The notes: generated from the letters alone by a model not told the origin. A stretch of 64,000 bases of DNA from Rhynchopus euleeides (GCA_963210315.1 OY723283.1:2046001-2110000), one strand, 5' to 3'. Positions 10,858-22,811 are shown, numbered from the stretch's first letter. Numbers and translations: made by a program.

Positions 10858-12937
10858 ATGGGGGGCTGCTGTTCCAGTGCGGATGTCGCCCAGTCTAACA
10901 TGGAGCGCCTTGAAAGTGAAGCAGGTGCAGCGACGGTGGCGGATATCAGCGGGCAGAAGCTGACGTATGTGATTGCATCCTCATGATGCGTGTGTAAAGT
11001 GGGGTGTGCTTCGACCCCTCCTCCCCTGCTTCCGCCCGTTGGGCTGTCGTCATGTTAATCAGGCCCGTCTCGGTGGTCAGGCGGAGCCACGTGTGTTGAG
11101 GAGCGCGTGTTCCCCACATCAAGGCAGGTGGAAGCGTCACCACATCAAACACAAAGCAATCTGGCGTTTCCTTCTCCTCCTTGGTCTCAGATACCCCCGT
11201 CTCATACCCCCCCCCCCCCGCCATCCGCCACCCTGCATCCACCCCACCACCACAGGCAGGCACACGTGTCACGCCTCAGCTCTGTCCTGGCTTCCAACCT
11301 CAACCTCGCCTCCCTGACCCTCAACTGGTGCGAGCTGACCGACAACCACGTCACCCAGCTCTGCGACGGCCTGGTTGGAAACGTCGCCCTCACCAGCCTT
11401 GTCCTCACCGGTATGCATGCCTGCATAGCCGCAACACCCCCACCACCACCCACCCTCTCCAGGAAACCGATTAGGCGACGCCGGGGCGTTAGAAGTCAGC
11501 AAGGTGATCGACAGGACCTGCATCCAGCTGTGCAACCTATCTGCAAACCGAATATGCAGAGACGGCTTCAAGGCCTTGGTGGGAGCTGCGGAGCGGAGCG
11601 ACTCCCTGACCGACCTGCGCCTCGGGGGCAACAAGATCAGCCTCGCCACCGAGACCGAGGTCGAAGACGTCCTGGGCCCTGTCGCGGGCCGCGTCACCAA
11701 CCTGGCCTTCCTCGACCTCCGCGACAACTTCATCGCCGACGGGCTCCTCGCCAAGGTCCGCTCCCAGCTGCGCCTCGGCGAGGGCTACACAGGCCCCGCA
11801 GTGCTCTCCCGCCCCCCCATCGCCAACCCCCAGCGCGGCACCCCGCCCGCCTCCCCCTCGGGCACCATCCCCGCGCTGGACGAGCCGCCCTCCCGCCTGC
11901 CCCCCGACACCATCGGGACTGACGGCGTGCAGATCCGCCTGACACCACGGCGCGAGGGTGACGACCACGAATACTCAGAGACGCATCTCTCCTCCAGAGG
12001 GGCCTCGCCGCAGTACAGCCCATCCAACATGGAGGCAACGACTGGCATCAGCGCTGACGACTCGGTGTGGGGTGCGGACACCGTGAGGCAGGTGGAGGGG
12101 TCGGTGGTGGCGGGGCCTGAGGGTTCCCCCCCGACAGGGAGCCCCCATGTTGTCCCGCACCCTCTGAAGAATCCGGAGGATGTGGCGCAGTCGGTGCAGT
12201 CTGGGCAGTCGGTGCAGTCGGAGTCGGAGGCTGGGGGAGGGGGGAGCGCGGCTCCTGTGGAGATGGATGGGGAGGCCCCCTTCGGCACGACGGGGAAGGA
12301 GCAGATCGTGTCACCCCTCACCATCGACAAGCCGGAGTCGGAGATGGCGACGCCGGCGGGGGATCGGAATCTAAGCTTGCTGGATGTGGAGGACTCGCGG
12401 CATGTCCTCCGCCTCCCGTCGACAACGATGCACATATCGTTCGCCACAACGGAGCCTGAGGGGGGGGTGCACGACACAGACAACCCACGCCCCCGCTTCG
12501 TCGACCCCGCAATGCTCGAGGCAGACGTCGACGCCATCCTCGGCCCTCGCCTCATGTCAGGCGGGGAGGACACAATGGACGACCTCCTCCAGAACACCAC
12601 CGACTCCCGAATCGAGTCGCCCCTCGGCCTCCCCGGCAGGGAAGATGCTATCCACTCCGCCCCAAGCGGCTCGCCCCACTCCAGCAGCCCCGCGACTGAC
12701 AAAGAGAGGGGTGACGACGTCAAGGCGGATGCCTATGAGGATGGCGAGCAGGAGGAGGAGGTGGTGGCGGAGGCGGAGGAAGATCAGGCAGAGCCCAGCC
12801 CCCAGGGGGGTGCTGGGGGCGGGGGGGGCGCGCCTGGTGGCGCGGTGGCCCCGGGGAGGGGTACGCCTGACAGCGGGGAGGTGCCCGCTCCGGAGGGGGG
12901 TTCGGACAACGCCTACGAGAGTGGGGAGGTGGGTTGA
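10858..12937 (+). CDS. Leucine-rich-repeat protein with N-terminal lipidation motif
   Basis: Three exons: 10858-10964, 11256-11410 and 11463-12937. The introns are 291 bp (phase 2) and 52 bp (phase 1), both GT-AG; the product is 578 aa. It begins MGGCCSS, a fitting context for N-myristoylation of Gly2 and palmitoylation of Cys4/Cys5, so it is probably anchored at the cytoplasmic face of a membrane. Residues about 30-185 are ribonuclease-inhibitor-type LRRs, with the ladder visible across both splice junctions (LASLTLNWCELTD, LTSLVLTGNRLGD, LCNLSANRI, LTDLRLGGNKIS, LAFLDLRDNFI). The remaining 390 residues are acidic, Pro/Ser/Gly-rich and probably disordered, with a Glu-rich run near residues 510-530. 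A scaffold or adaptor role is inference. The exon 1 to exon 2 join restores an in-frame LRR, which supports the model strongly. Confidence 0.85.
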
Positions 12938-14684
12938 GGCGAACAGGTGATGTGCGTGGGCCGTGTCCCCCACCCACCCGCCCACTTCTGCCTTCGTTGT
13001 CCCCCCATGGGGAGACAGGTGGTGGTGGTGGTAGTCTCAGGCATCGATGTATTGGGGGAGGGGTGGGGTGGGGTGGGGTGGGATGGGATGGGTGTTGTGA
13101 TAGGGGTCTAGCCTCCCCCCACCCTCCATGTGTGGGCGAAGAAGAGGGGAGCTTCCTGGGGGGGGGGGGGGTGTTTGTTTCCTGTCAGATTTTATGTTTT
13201 CTGTGTCTGTGTGTGGTGTGCCCTTGAGAAGGCCCTGTGATGGGTTGTGACGATGAGGTTGCTCCTCTCTCTAGGCCCTGAAAGGGCGGGTGGGGTTTTT
13301 TTTTGTGGAATACTTTTGTAGGCGGGAACTGAGGGGGGCCTGTTGGGGCCTGTTCATTGCGCAACTCCTTTGCTGTGACACAGGCAAAAGGGGGGAGGGA
13401 GTGTGGCGGATGTTTCGGGCTTTCTTCGTGCAGCAGGTCTTCTGAGGGGGCCTTTTCTGTTCGATGCCAGACCCGCTATTCCAACATTGTTTACGCCATT
13501 TCTTTTGCTGCGGGATCTAGTCTGAACCCCCCTCTCCCCCCCCCTCCATTCACACAACTCATTATGCTGGGGAGTGGTGGACACAACGTGTGGGACATGC
13601 GATCCCACAACAGAAACTATCGCAAGACAGCAATTCGTTTGCTCTGCCTCGTTCTATTCTGTCCTACTTCATGATCCAGCGGGTGGGGTGTATGGGTGGG
13701 TGGGTGGGGGATGCGCAGATCTGTTTAAACGGCATGTTATATCCGGATCTGGCGCACAAAACAACGCCTTTATCCTTTCTGCTGTCACATTGGCACTGCC
13801 CTCCCCCCCCTCACCTCGCCCTCGCAGTGTGACAGGGGGGGTGCAACAAAAACACCCTATCTCCCCTCTTCTAGCCACGCCGATCTATAAACGGGGTGAG
13901 AATGGGGGTTACCCTTCGCTTATGTGTCAAACTGTTGTGTCGAGTGTGACACGGCCCATTCTGTACAGGCGGTGTTCACTTCTCTGCACTTTAGAGTGCG
14001 AAGGGGCCCTCTCCCCTCCTCCTCCTCCTCTCCCCCAGTAAGCAACAAACGATAGTGTGCCTTCAAACCTTTTCAAACCTTCAAACCCTGTGCCGCTGTA
14101 CTTTCAAATTCAATTTCCTCGCGCCTCCTCCTCAGGGGGGAGGTCTCCACATGCATTCTTGATCTCCCTCCTCCTCCCCCGCCTCTCTCGACAGTCCGTC
14201 AGAACGAAGCTGTGTCCGGCACAGCATATGAAGAAGCTCGTGTACCCCCAGAACAACCTCGAGAGGCAACGACCCCCCCCCCCCCCCCCCACCTCCCCTT
14301 TTGGCCCCCAAGCCCAAACTCTGCTAACTGCCTTCCCCCCACCACCCCACCACCTACACATTTGCCCCCCTTCAGGCACACCGCACACATCTCTGTGCTG
14401 CGTCTGCCTTAACCCTACACTTCTGTTCTCTCACCCGGAGGGGGGGCCTGGTTCCGGGGGGGGGAGGGGGGGGTTGGGTGAGGGAGCTAAGGTGGGGCGG
14501 GGATCGCCTTCTCCACCCCCCCCCCCCCTCTACCTCTTTCTCCCCCTCTGCCCCTCTGCCCCGCGAAGACACACACCTACCTCCGCACCCCCACCTCCTG
14601 GCTGCCTCTGCCGGACGTTGCTGTGGCGGCCCCTCTGTGAGGGTGCGGGGCGGCCTTTGTGCTGCCCCTTGTGTGTGCGGACAG
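12938..14684. other. Intergenic with (GGGGT)n
   Basis: No supported gene. It holds a GGGGT/GGGAT pentamer repeat (13,054-13,094), long G runs (about 13,158-13,171) and C runs (about 14,273-14,290). The region just before the next gene ends in GCGGACAG (AG at 14,684). Confidence 0.6.
13054..13094. repeat. (GGGGT)n / (GGGAT)n pentamer repeat
   Basis: About eight G-rich pentamers in a row. On one strand this could form a G-quadruplex. Confidence 0.85.
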
Positions 14685-14708
14685 CCAGCCTGCTGAGCTG
14701 CGTGTCGG

Positions 14709-17700
14709 ATGTCTGTGGGGATCGATGTCGGCAGCACGACGTTCCGCTTGGCGCAGTTTCTGTCGAACCGGGCGGACCTGGTGTCCGGCGCGGCACCGCC
14801 GGCTGTAGTTGCCGTGGGGTCGGACAGGCTGCTGGTGGGGCGGGATGCACGCAGGGAGCTCGACACGAAGCATGACAATGTCTACCGCTTTCCCGTGTCG
14901 CGCATCGTGCTGACGGAGCCGAGCCTGCTGGTGCATCCTAAGGGCGGGGAGCGAGAAATGTGGCCCGAAGCCGCGGCTGCGGCGCTCTTCTCCCAAATGG
15001 AAGGTGTGTACCGACGAAAAGGGGCACCGCCCCTCAAACACCTGTGCCTCTCCGTCCCGCCCTCCCTCACGGCCCTCGAGCGGAACCAGCTCAGCGTTGC
15101 GGCTGTTGCGGCGAAGCTCCCGAAGCCTGACTTCATCTCCTCCAACGTCGCAGCCACACTGCAGTGGGCCCACACGTCGCGGAAACCGCTTGCCGCCTTC
15201 CCTATGTATCTGCTGGTGGTTGACTGTGGGGCGAAGTTCACGTCTGTCAGCACCATCCGTGTGGACAACAGGGACAGCCTCTCTGTGACGGTGCTGTCGA
15301 ATCGCGTCTTCCGCTACGGCGGGCATGCTGTGGACCTGCGCATGATGCACCTCGCCCCAAACCACCCCGCCGTGCTGCCGCGCACCGTGTGGGCTGCTGT
15401 GGAGAAGTCGAAGAAGGAGCTCTCCAGCCTCAAGGACAGCGAGATCCGTGTGAAGGAGAAGACCCGCCTCATCACGCGCAGCCAGCTTACGTCCGCTGCG
15501 GCCCCCCTGCTGCAGCGCATCTCGGAGGCGGCGCACAGCGCCATCGACGAGCTGCCTGCGTCTGTGAGGGTGTCGCATGCGCTTCTCGTGGGGGGGTCCT
15601 CACGCATGACAGGCCTGCAGAACTTCGTCGCCAACGAGCTCAAGCTGCACATCGAGGTGGCGGACTACGACTCGGGTGCAGCGCTCGGCGCTGCGCTGTG
15701 GGCTGCCCAGCGTGGGGGGTTGACCAAAAGCCCCCTGGTGCAGGGCCCCAACAACAACCTGCAGGGGCATCGCTACTTCGCCATCAGGCTCGACCCCGAC
15801 ACCGCGGACCCCACGGACGAGATCCAGGAGCTCTTCACCAAGGCGGCTGTCACGTCGGAGCTGCGGGACCTGGGGCGGGGCACGTGGGCTGTGCTGGAGC
15901 ACCAGAGGGGCAGCCGCGGCTACCTGTCGCCCTCACAGCTGGCGGCGTATCTGAAGCGGCAGAAGGAGGCCGACGTGTCAGAGGGGCAGAAGGTGGAGGT
16001 CGTGGTGTCGAAGGTGGGCAACGACCCCGACATAGGCGTGCAGTTCCTCGAGTACGCGCCGGACGCAAGCGACCCACCTGGGGCGAAGCCGACAGTGGTG
16101 TTGGGGTCTGTGGTGCCCGGGTCGCAGGCGGACAGTGCCGGGCTGCACTCCTACGAGGGGTGGAAGGTGTGCTCGGTGAATGGCTCCGCCGTGCAGGCGG
16201 CACTGCAGATAGAAGACATGATCCGCCCTGCCCGTGTCTGCGTGTTGGAGCTGAAGCACGCACAGCGTGAGGAGCTGCCCCCTGCTGCAGGTGACGTGGA
16301 GCCGTGGGAGGCGGTGTTCATCGGGTGGACGCGGGGTGGCACGCTGCGCATCGATCAGAATGGGCTGATCACGGGCCTGGCGCTGCCTGACGACGACATG
16401 CTGTCGGAGGAGGAGCTGCGTATCCAGCTGGAGGCTGACGCGAACCTCAACACACACGTGCAGGCCTACTGTGAGAGCCGCAACCTGCTGGAGGCTGCCA
16501 CCCTGCGCATGGAGGAGGCGGAGCTGGCCCCCAAGGACCTCACGGCGGTGTGCACCAACGCGCCGCACTACTTCAATGTTGCAGAGAATGTGCTGAAGAG
16601 CGATGAGTCCCCCTATGACACGGATGATATCAAGTTGCTGTCGGGGCTCATCGATCGGATGCTGGATGCGTACACCGATGACAAGTCGTTGACGTCCAGC
16701 GTGTCTCAGCTGGAGGGCACGCTCAGGACCCTCACGCCCTCGATGGCTCCTGGCAACGCCGCTGAAGGGCGGGGGCGGAACAGATCACTGACGCTGACGG
16801 GCTTCAAGAAGAAGACACTGTCAGCAAGGCGTGGGCTACCGCGTGTGCCTTCCATCAGCCCAGACGAGCAGAGCCACCTGCAGCGTGCGAGGAGTGTCAT
16901 CCGCATGTCCCGCAGGAATGTCGATGACAAGCAGCTGTCGCCCGGGTCGTTGTCCCGCAAAAGGTCGTGGAGGAAGGACTCGCTGGAGAAGACGCCCAAG
17001 GGGTACATGCTGTCACCGCGCAACAACAGCTTCAAGGGTCCGTTTAAGCTGTCGGCATCCGTGGACTCGCTGTCACCCAGATCTTCACCAAGCTCGCGTG
17101 GGTCCAAGAACTCGATGCGTGGGGACGTACTGCTGAGCCCAGGGCCCGTCAAGCGGAGGACTGGCATGTCCCCTGCTCGGGGCAGCATGTCGCCAGCACG
17201 CTCTCCTCGCAACCCAGGCCTGTCGCCGAATCGCGCTTCATCGATGCGCGCCAGCCCTTCTCCTGCCCGCAGCAACGCAAGCCTCTCGCCACGAGGAGGG
17301 TCCAAAGCCAGCCTCTCACCTGCACGCTCCATGACAATGTCGCCACGCGCGATGTCCCGATGCAGCTCCCCAGCACGCGGTGCTGTGCGAACGAAGTCGC
17401 CTGCTCGTGACTCCCCCATCCTCCAGCCCTCGCGCACATCCTCGGGCAGCCGTGGCACCTCCTCCCCCCGCAACCTCGCCACAAGCCCCGAGGTCAGCCC
17501 CGTGCACAGCTACGGCAGCATCACGAAGAGCATGCTCAACGGCAGCTTCAGCCAGAAGGAGGAGGAGGACCGCATGAACAGGAGCTTCAAGGCCATGACG
17601 GACAGCCAGCCCATCCCCATGCTGCAGGTGCTGGACGGGGATATAGACGACCTGATCGAGATCAAGACCACCCTGTCGGAGGACTCGGACCTCGACCGCT

Positions 17701-18995
17701 CCGACCTCACTATCGCCTCCATCCGCAGCGCATCCCCCACCAAGGCCAAGGGCCCCCCGCCCGGGGTCGCCCCCATCCGGGCGAATGGACACACACAACC
17801 CTTCGCGCAGGCCCGCACCGCGGAGTCCCGCTCCCCATCCCCGCGGCACAGCCTGCTGCAGAACTCGGGCGGGATCATGCGGGTGGAGGTCCCGATGTCC
17901 CCGCGATCCAGCCACGCATCACCCCACGCCTCCCCGACACTCTCCGTCACCTCGCCGAGCCCGTTGGCGCCTGCGCGGCAGTTCGCACACCACGTCGACA
18001 TGCCCTGCTCCCCCACATCGCCCACCTCGCCGGAGTCCCTCTGCGAGTCCTCCGAAGACCTGCCCGTGCGCCGCACCGCCACACAGGAGGGCGTGGCGTC
18101 GCCCTCCATGTCGATGGGTGTCGCCTCGCCGAGCTCCTCCACTCGGGTGGGGCTCTCGCAGACTGTGGGTGCGCTGTTCCCCATCCGATCGCGCACACCC
18201 CCCTCCACCCGGAGGTGGAACGTGCGGGGGAGCATGGAGCGTGTCGTGTCGCGCGCCGTGCGCCGCGTAATGGAGGGGAGCCCCCCTGGCGCCGTGGAGG
18301 ACCCTGTGGAGCTGGCGTCGTTCCTCTCCCCCCCGCACGTGCCGCACCCTGCGGATGAGAAGCCCCCGAAGCGTGCCGTGTCCCCCGCGTCGACCGTGAG
18401 GGGGAAGGGCGCGAAGGTGCGGGATATACCCTATCTGCATACCCCCCAGAGCACCCTCGGGAAGTCCTTTTCTGACTTTGCGACACCGAGGCGGAAGTCT
18501 GCCTCGATGACGCAGTCGGGGCCTGTGCGGTGGGGGAGCCCAAGGGAGGTGCCCACAAGGCATTCCAGTGCGAAGGGGTTTTCGACGCCGGTGAGGGCTT
18601 CTACGGCGACGCATGCGCAGCCTGCTGTGGCGGCTCGGCGGACGAAGTCTCCTCCAGACCCGCGGAAGGCGTCGATGCGGTTCAACCTGCCTGCGCATGG
18701 CGAGAAAGGAGAGGGGAGGCCAGGGGTGGTGGGCGTGGCCTCGCCGCGGAAGCATATGAGCAGCACGTTCTCAGGGCCTTCGTCGGGGCGCAACCACGCC
18801 CTCGTGGTGTCCTCCCCCCAGTGGGAGGAGATTCCAGAGGAGGGCATCCCATGCAGGTGGGCTCCGACCACGTCTGAGGTCCCGAAGCAGCAGCCGGTGA
18901 TCGTGGCCCGGTCGAAGAGCCCTGTGATTATCGGGAAGGCATCTCCCAGGACTACCTTTTCTAAGTCGCCCCGGCGGTTTACGCGGACAGATTGA
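14709..18995 (+). CDS. HSP70-like ATPase domain with internal PDZ domain and long SP-rich tail
   Basis: A single exon of 1,428 codons. Residues 1-335 are an HSP70/HSP110-type nucleotide-binding domain: phosphate-1 motif GIDVGSTT; a degenerate phosphate-2 motif D172-C-G-A-K-F-T in place of DLGGGT; YGGHAVDLRMM (about 203); the adenosine motif LLVGGSSRMTG (292) and SGAALGAALWAA. Residues 428-516 form a PDZ domain, with the carboxylate-binding loop region I-G-V-Q-F-L (442-447), GSVVPGSQADSAGL and VNGSAV. Residues 545-675 return to HSP70: LRIDQNGLITGLAL matches the last beta strand of the substrate domain (F-I-ANG-L-VSA), then LSEEEL and ESRNLLEA match the helical lid. Residues 676-1428 are Ser/Pro/Arg-rich with dozens of SP and TP sites, basic and probably disordered. 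The PDZ thus stands in place of the peptide-binding beta-sandwich. ATP turnover may be weak or lost. No mitochondrial or ER signal is seen; a cytosolic scaffold is inferred. Confidence 0.88.
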   Translation: MSVGIDVGSTTFRLAQFLSNRADLVSGAAPPAVVAVGSDRLLVGRDARRELDTKHDNVYRFPVSRIVLTEPSLLVHPKGGEREMWPEAAAAALFSQMEGVYRRKGAPPLKHLCLSVPPSLTALERNQLSVAAVAAKLPKPDFISSNVAATLQWAHTSRKPLAAFPMYLLVVDCGAKFTSVSTIRVDNRDSLSVTVLSNRVFRYGGHAVDLRMMHLAPNHPAVLPRTVWAAVEKSKKELSSLKDSEIRVKEKTRLITRSQLTSAAAPLLQRISEAAHSAIDELPASVRVSHALLVGGSSRMTGLQNFVANELKLHIEVADYDSGAALGAALWAAQRGGLTKSPLVQGPNNNLQGHRYFAIRLDPDTADPTDEIQELFTKAAVTSELRDLGRGTWAVLEHQRGSRGYLSPSQLAAYLKRQKEADVSEGQKVEVVVSKVGNDPDIGVQFLEYAPDASDPPGAKPTVVLGSVVPGSQADSAGLHSYEGWKVCSVNGSAVQAALQIEDMIRPARVCVLELKHAQREELPPAAGDVEPWEAVFIGWTRGGTLRIDQNGLITGLALPDDDMLSEEELRIQLEADANLNTHVQAYCESRNLLEAATLRMEEAELAPKDLTAVCTNAPHYFNVAENVLKSDESPYDTDDIKLLSGLIDRMLDAYTDDKSLTSSVSQLEGTLRTLTPSMAPGNAAEGRGRNRSLTLTGFKKKTLSARRGLPRVPSISPDEQSHLQRARSVIRMSRRNVDDKQLSPGSLSRKRSWRKDSLEKTPKGYMLSPRNNSFKGPFKLSASVDSLSPRSSPSSRGSKNSMRGDVLLSPGPVKRRTGMSPARGSMSPARSPRNPGLSPNRASSMRASPSPARSNASLSPRGGSKASLSPARSMTMSPRAMSRCSSPARGAVRTKSPARDSPILQPSRTSSGSRGTSSPRNLATSPEVSPVHSYGSITKSMLNGSFSQKEEEDRMNRSFKAMTDSQPIPMLQVLDGDIDDLIEIKTTLSEDSDLDRSDLTIASIRSASPTKAKGPPPGVAPIRANGHTQPFAQARTAESRSPSPRHSLLQNSGGIMRVEVPMSPRSSHASPHASPTLSVTSPSPLAPARQFAHHVDMPCSPTSPTSPESLCESSEDLPVRRTATQEGVASPSMSMGVASPSSSTRVGLSQTVGALFPIRSRTPPSTRRWNVRGSMERVVSRAVRRVMEGSPPGAVEDPVELASFLSPPHVPHPADEKPPKRAVSPASTVRGKGAKVRDIPYLHTPQSTLGKSFSDFATPRRKSASMTQSGPVRWGSPREVPTRHSSAKGFSTPVRASTATHAQPAVAARRTKSPPDPRKASMRFNLPAHGEKGEGRPGVVGVASPRKHMSSTFSGPSSGRNHALVVSSPQWEEIPEEGIPCRWAPTTSEVPKQQPVIVARSKSPVIIGKASPRTTFSKSPRRFTRTD

Positions 18996-21900
18996 GGGGG
19001 GTGGGGGGGTAAGGAGAGAGGAGGAAGTGGGCATGAGGGGGGGGGGGAAGGCCGGCAAAACGTGGGTGTTGGTGCTGTCGTGTCCTGATGAAATGACAGC
19101 ACAGCGATTCGGCAGCACCAGTGCCATTATTTTCACCCCACCCCCGCCACCCTTCAGATGCTGTGTTTTGGGGTGCATTTTTTTCGTCTTCAGAGTCTGC
19201 AGGCTTGAATCAGTTCAATACTTGCTAGCAAGGCTAACTCTCTCTCGCTCTTCTCCCTCTCTCTCTCTCCATTCCCCAAGACACAAACTAAAATCTCACG
19301 TTTCGGTTTCTCCTGCTTCTGATGCACAACCCCCCCACCTCCCCTCCCCCACGCGTGCTTGCGATCCGCAAAAGGAACTCATGTTGCCGGTGGGTGTCGG
19401 GCAGACCGAGTTCTGCCGCACACTTCCGGCAACCAAACCCCCGCCCTCCCCACACGCGCGACTTCATATTTTTGACAGATCGTGTGACAGATTGTGTTGT
19501 CAAAAGCTGTGCCGTGGAATTTCACCGAACCCTGCATGCCCTTTCCCCACCCCACCCCACCCCCCCTCATGTGTTGGGCCACTTCTCCCGTCCGCACGAC
19601 TGTTCACTACCTTCTCTGTTCCCACCATCTATACACACCTCTGGTGGGGGTGCTGACACTGAGAACAGCTGTGAGGGGGGTCTTCACTCCGGTGCCGAAA
19701 AACGGTGCGTTTTGGTGCAATTCCTCCTATACTTTGTAGGTGAATGTCGCCGAACTTTTATCCGGGAAACTTGCTGGGAGCGAAGAATCTTCCCCCCCTC
19801 CATGGGTGCCTTGTGTATTTTCTTATTCCTTGCTTCTTGGCTCTTCAGAAGTGTGCTCTTTTCTACTATCAGAGATGGGGGGGAGGGAGGGGTGGGCTAG
19901 GTCGCGGCATCCTGACGTTTCTTCTCTTGTCGCTCAGTGCCGATATCGTGCCGCCAGGGCGGGTGGGTGGGTGGGTGGGTGGGTGGGCCGAGGGCGGGGT
20001 TCAAGCATTTTCTGATGGCGGAACCCGAATGGCTTTGTCCCCGTTCAAAAAACTACACCGCCGCAAAGGTTAACACGCCAGAACCCCCTGTTGGGGGCAG
20101 GGGAGGGGCAGGCCTCTTGGGGGCAGCTGGCCTTTGAGGCTCTGGCGACACTCACCCTGCCGTGCCTGCGCATTCTTCTTCATGGTTTTGTTCTCTTCTA
20201 TTTTTTTTTCAAGTGTATTCAACACACCACGCTGCGTGGCTGTTCCGATTTTTCGTCACAGAGTTTATTCGGTGCACTAAACGCACTGCATAAAAGGTAA
20301 TTCACACCCTATCGTCTGCCCGACCGAGTTCCTGCATGACACTGCCCCCTTCATGCCTGGGTATCACCTGGAGAGAGCGGGGGGTGCCACCAGCGGGATT
20401 GCTTGATCGAGGCGACGCCAATGTGGTTCACGTGGTGTGCGTACTGAATATCGAATGAACTGATTCCGGTTTCAGTGCCATGCGTGTGGGGGTGTCCCGC
20501 ATAGAATACACAGCCACACACACCCTACACCCCACCACACACCCCCGCGCCAAATGCGGTTGTGCGTTGCATTGTCAGGATTCCTTCACGTTGCTGTCGG
20601 TCTCCACTTCAGGGGACCCGCAGCACCGATATAGAGATGGAAGCGGGCAGGCTGACTGTGCCTTCCCGGTATTCCTGGCATTCAAGGCAAGACCGGATGA
20701 GGCTACCCGATTATACAGTCATGGCGCCGGGGATATCCAAGCGATTGCCCGTGAGCCAGGGCTGGCAACAAGCCGACCTTCCCCTGTAGGCCAGAGCCTT
20801 GCTCTAACTCCCTGTGTAAAAAAAGGGCCCTTTTTTTTGGCCCGAAAACCCCCCACCCCTGGAACACTCAAAACTTAAAAGCAACGCAACACACGGTGTC
20901 AAATTTTCGCCTCTCTTTCCCCCCCCCCCCCCGCCCCCATCCCTCCCCTGCTCTCCGGGTCTCTGGGAACCCCGGCCTCCTTCCTCCACCGCACCCCGCC
21001 CGCCCCACCCGCACCCCCCCGTCCTCACCAAGTCAGTTCTCCAGTGTCTGCTTCGTTTTGCACTTCTTCCTTCTTTCACAGCCTTGTCCCCTGCCCCTCG
21101 ATCTTGCCTTGCAGGCAGTTGCCCCCTGGGATCGCTCCACACATCTCTCAGCATTGCCAAAAAGGGAAGGAAAGCTCGATACAGCAATCGGTAGCAACGA
21201 CGGGCGGCAAAATGGCAGGGGCGTAACGTTACGTAATCAGTGCAAGCTGATGTGTGCCCTGAGGGACTGTTGGCTGTGCCACCACCCCAAGCAACAACAC
21301 AAAACGAATACAGCAGTTCGACGAAGTGCTGCATTTTACGAAATTCTCTGTTGTTCCGTTGCAGAGTGTGTATGGATGTGGTTTGCAGTGCGGTTGTTTT
21401 TGTTTGCCTTATTTTTTGTCACAGCAGATATTTATAAGGGGCAACGCCCTTTCGAAGAGCAAAAGCTGTGCGTGGCAAAAACAACCTCTGGCGCACTGTG
21501 TGTCCGTGCGAGTACAAGTGCCGCTCCCCCCTCCCCCCCTCCTCCTGCGGCTTTTAGCCAGCTCAGCAGCAGTTGCATGCTGGATCTCAAGGCTTGTGTC
21601 TCCCCGAGCTTCTCCGAAAGGCATCCCACAGGATCGGGGCAGACCGACAACACCAGGCAAAGGCCAACGCGACTCTCTTGTGACCCTCTCGTCGACACAC
21701 ATGCAGATCATGCAGCATGCAGCCCCTCCGCTGGGACCTGCCTCTCTCCTTCCACCGCACCCGCCCCCAGCCAGGCATGCTGCTCTGGGATGTAGAGTGC
21801 GGATGTTGTCAGGTGGGGGGTGAGCCCCATCGCACGCCTGCTTCCGTTAAGGGTCGTTATTTCTTGCCCTGCTGTGGGTCTTTCTCGCCCTGATGTCAGC

Positions 21901-22811
21901 CCGTCGTAACAGGCGGCATTCTGGGCGAGTTCCTCCTGTGTGCCGTTCTCTCGTTCCGCGTGCCCCTTTGAGAGCCTCAGTGCGATGTTGAGCTCGGCAC
22001 ATGGTGCGGATCTGATGCCGCGAAGCCATCGCACCGGATGCGAGGGGGTGGGGTTCTGTGTGTATCTAAAATTGCTGCAAATTGCTGACACAACACTGTG
22101 GAGGCACTTTCGCTGCGGGACCGAAAACGGTTGTGAGGAAAACCTGCCGGAAAAAAAACAAACTGTGCCGAAAAATTTGGCCGCTAGCGAACACCCCTCC
22201 CACTGGGGGTGTGGGTGTGGGGTGTGGGGGGTGCGCAGCAATAATTCCCGTCCACCCGTTCCTCCACCCGCTCCTGCTCTGTGCTGAACCCGCTGCGGGC
22301 TGAACCCGGGCTGGCCGACTCTACACCTTTTGATTTTTCTCTACTTCCCTGCCCCCACCCCCGGCAGCCCAACCTCGCAGACTCTTTTTATTTGGCAGCC
22401 CTTTGGCCTCTGCCGTCTCTGTGGGGGGGGGGGTGGGGAGAAAAAAACACAGCCCTTCCAGTGAGCCCTGCACCATCTCATACTATCTGTCTGTTCCGTA
22501 TGTCAGTTTTTGTGTTCGCCGATTCCTTTTTTACGTGGGTGCACCTTGCCCCCATTGGGGCAAGGGTGGGTGGGGGAGGGAGGGGGGCTTCACCTGTTGT
22601 TTTGATGCACCACACACCACACCACATCACACCACACACACACACACACACCACCACCACACGTGTGTGAAGATGCTGTTTCTAGCGGGCGAGGCAGATG
22701 CCCCCCGACGCCGGACACACTCGGGAAGCGGGAAGCAAATCCAATTTTTTAGGCCAAGCCCTTCCCTTTCATTTTGCGGCTGAAGTCCTTTGATTCTCCA
22801 AATGGATGCAC
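18996..22811. other. Gene-free stretch
   Basis: Nothing with coding bias or a domain was found in either strand. It contains a GGTG repeat (about 19,963-19,988), many C/T-rich tracts, A/T-rich patches, a (CA)n stretch near 22,630 and, at 22,105-22,200, a segment resembling 4,015-4,160. Confidence 0.55.

Noticed and set aside
14372..18755. Large - strand frames opposite the HSP70-PDZ gene
   Set aside because: They mirror the strong codon bias of the + strand gene. The + product has recognisable domains and the - products have none.
20480..21834. Several + strand frames up to 299 codons
   Set aside because: They run through C/T-rich and A/T-rich tracts with no codon bias or recognisable domain.
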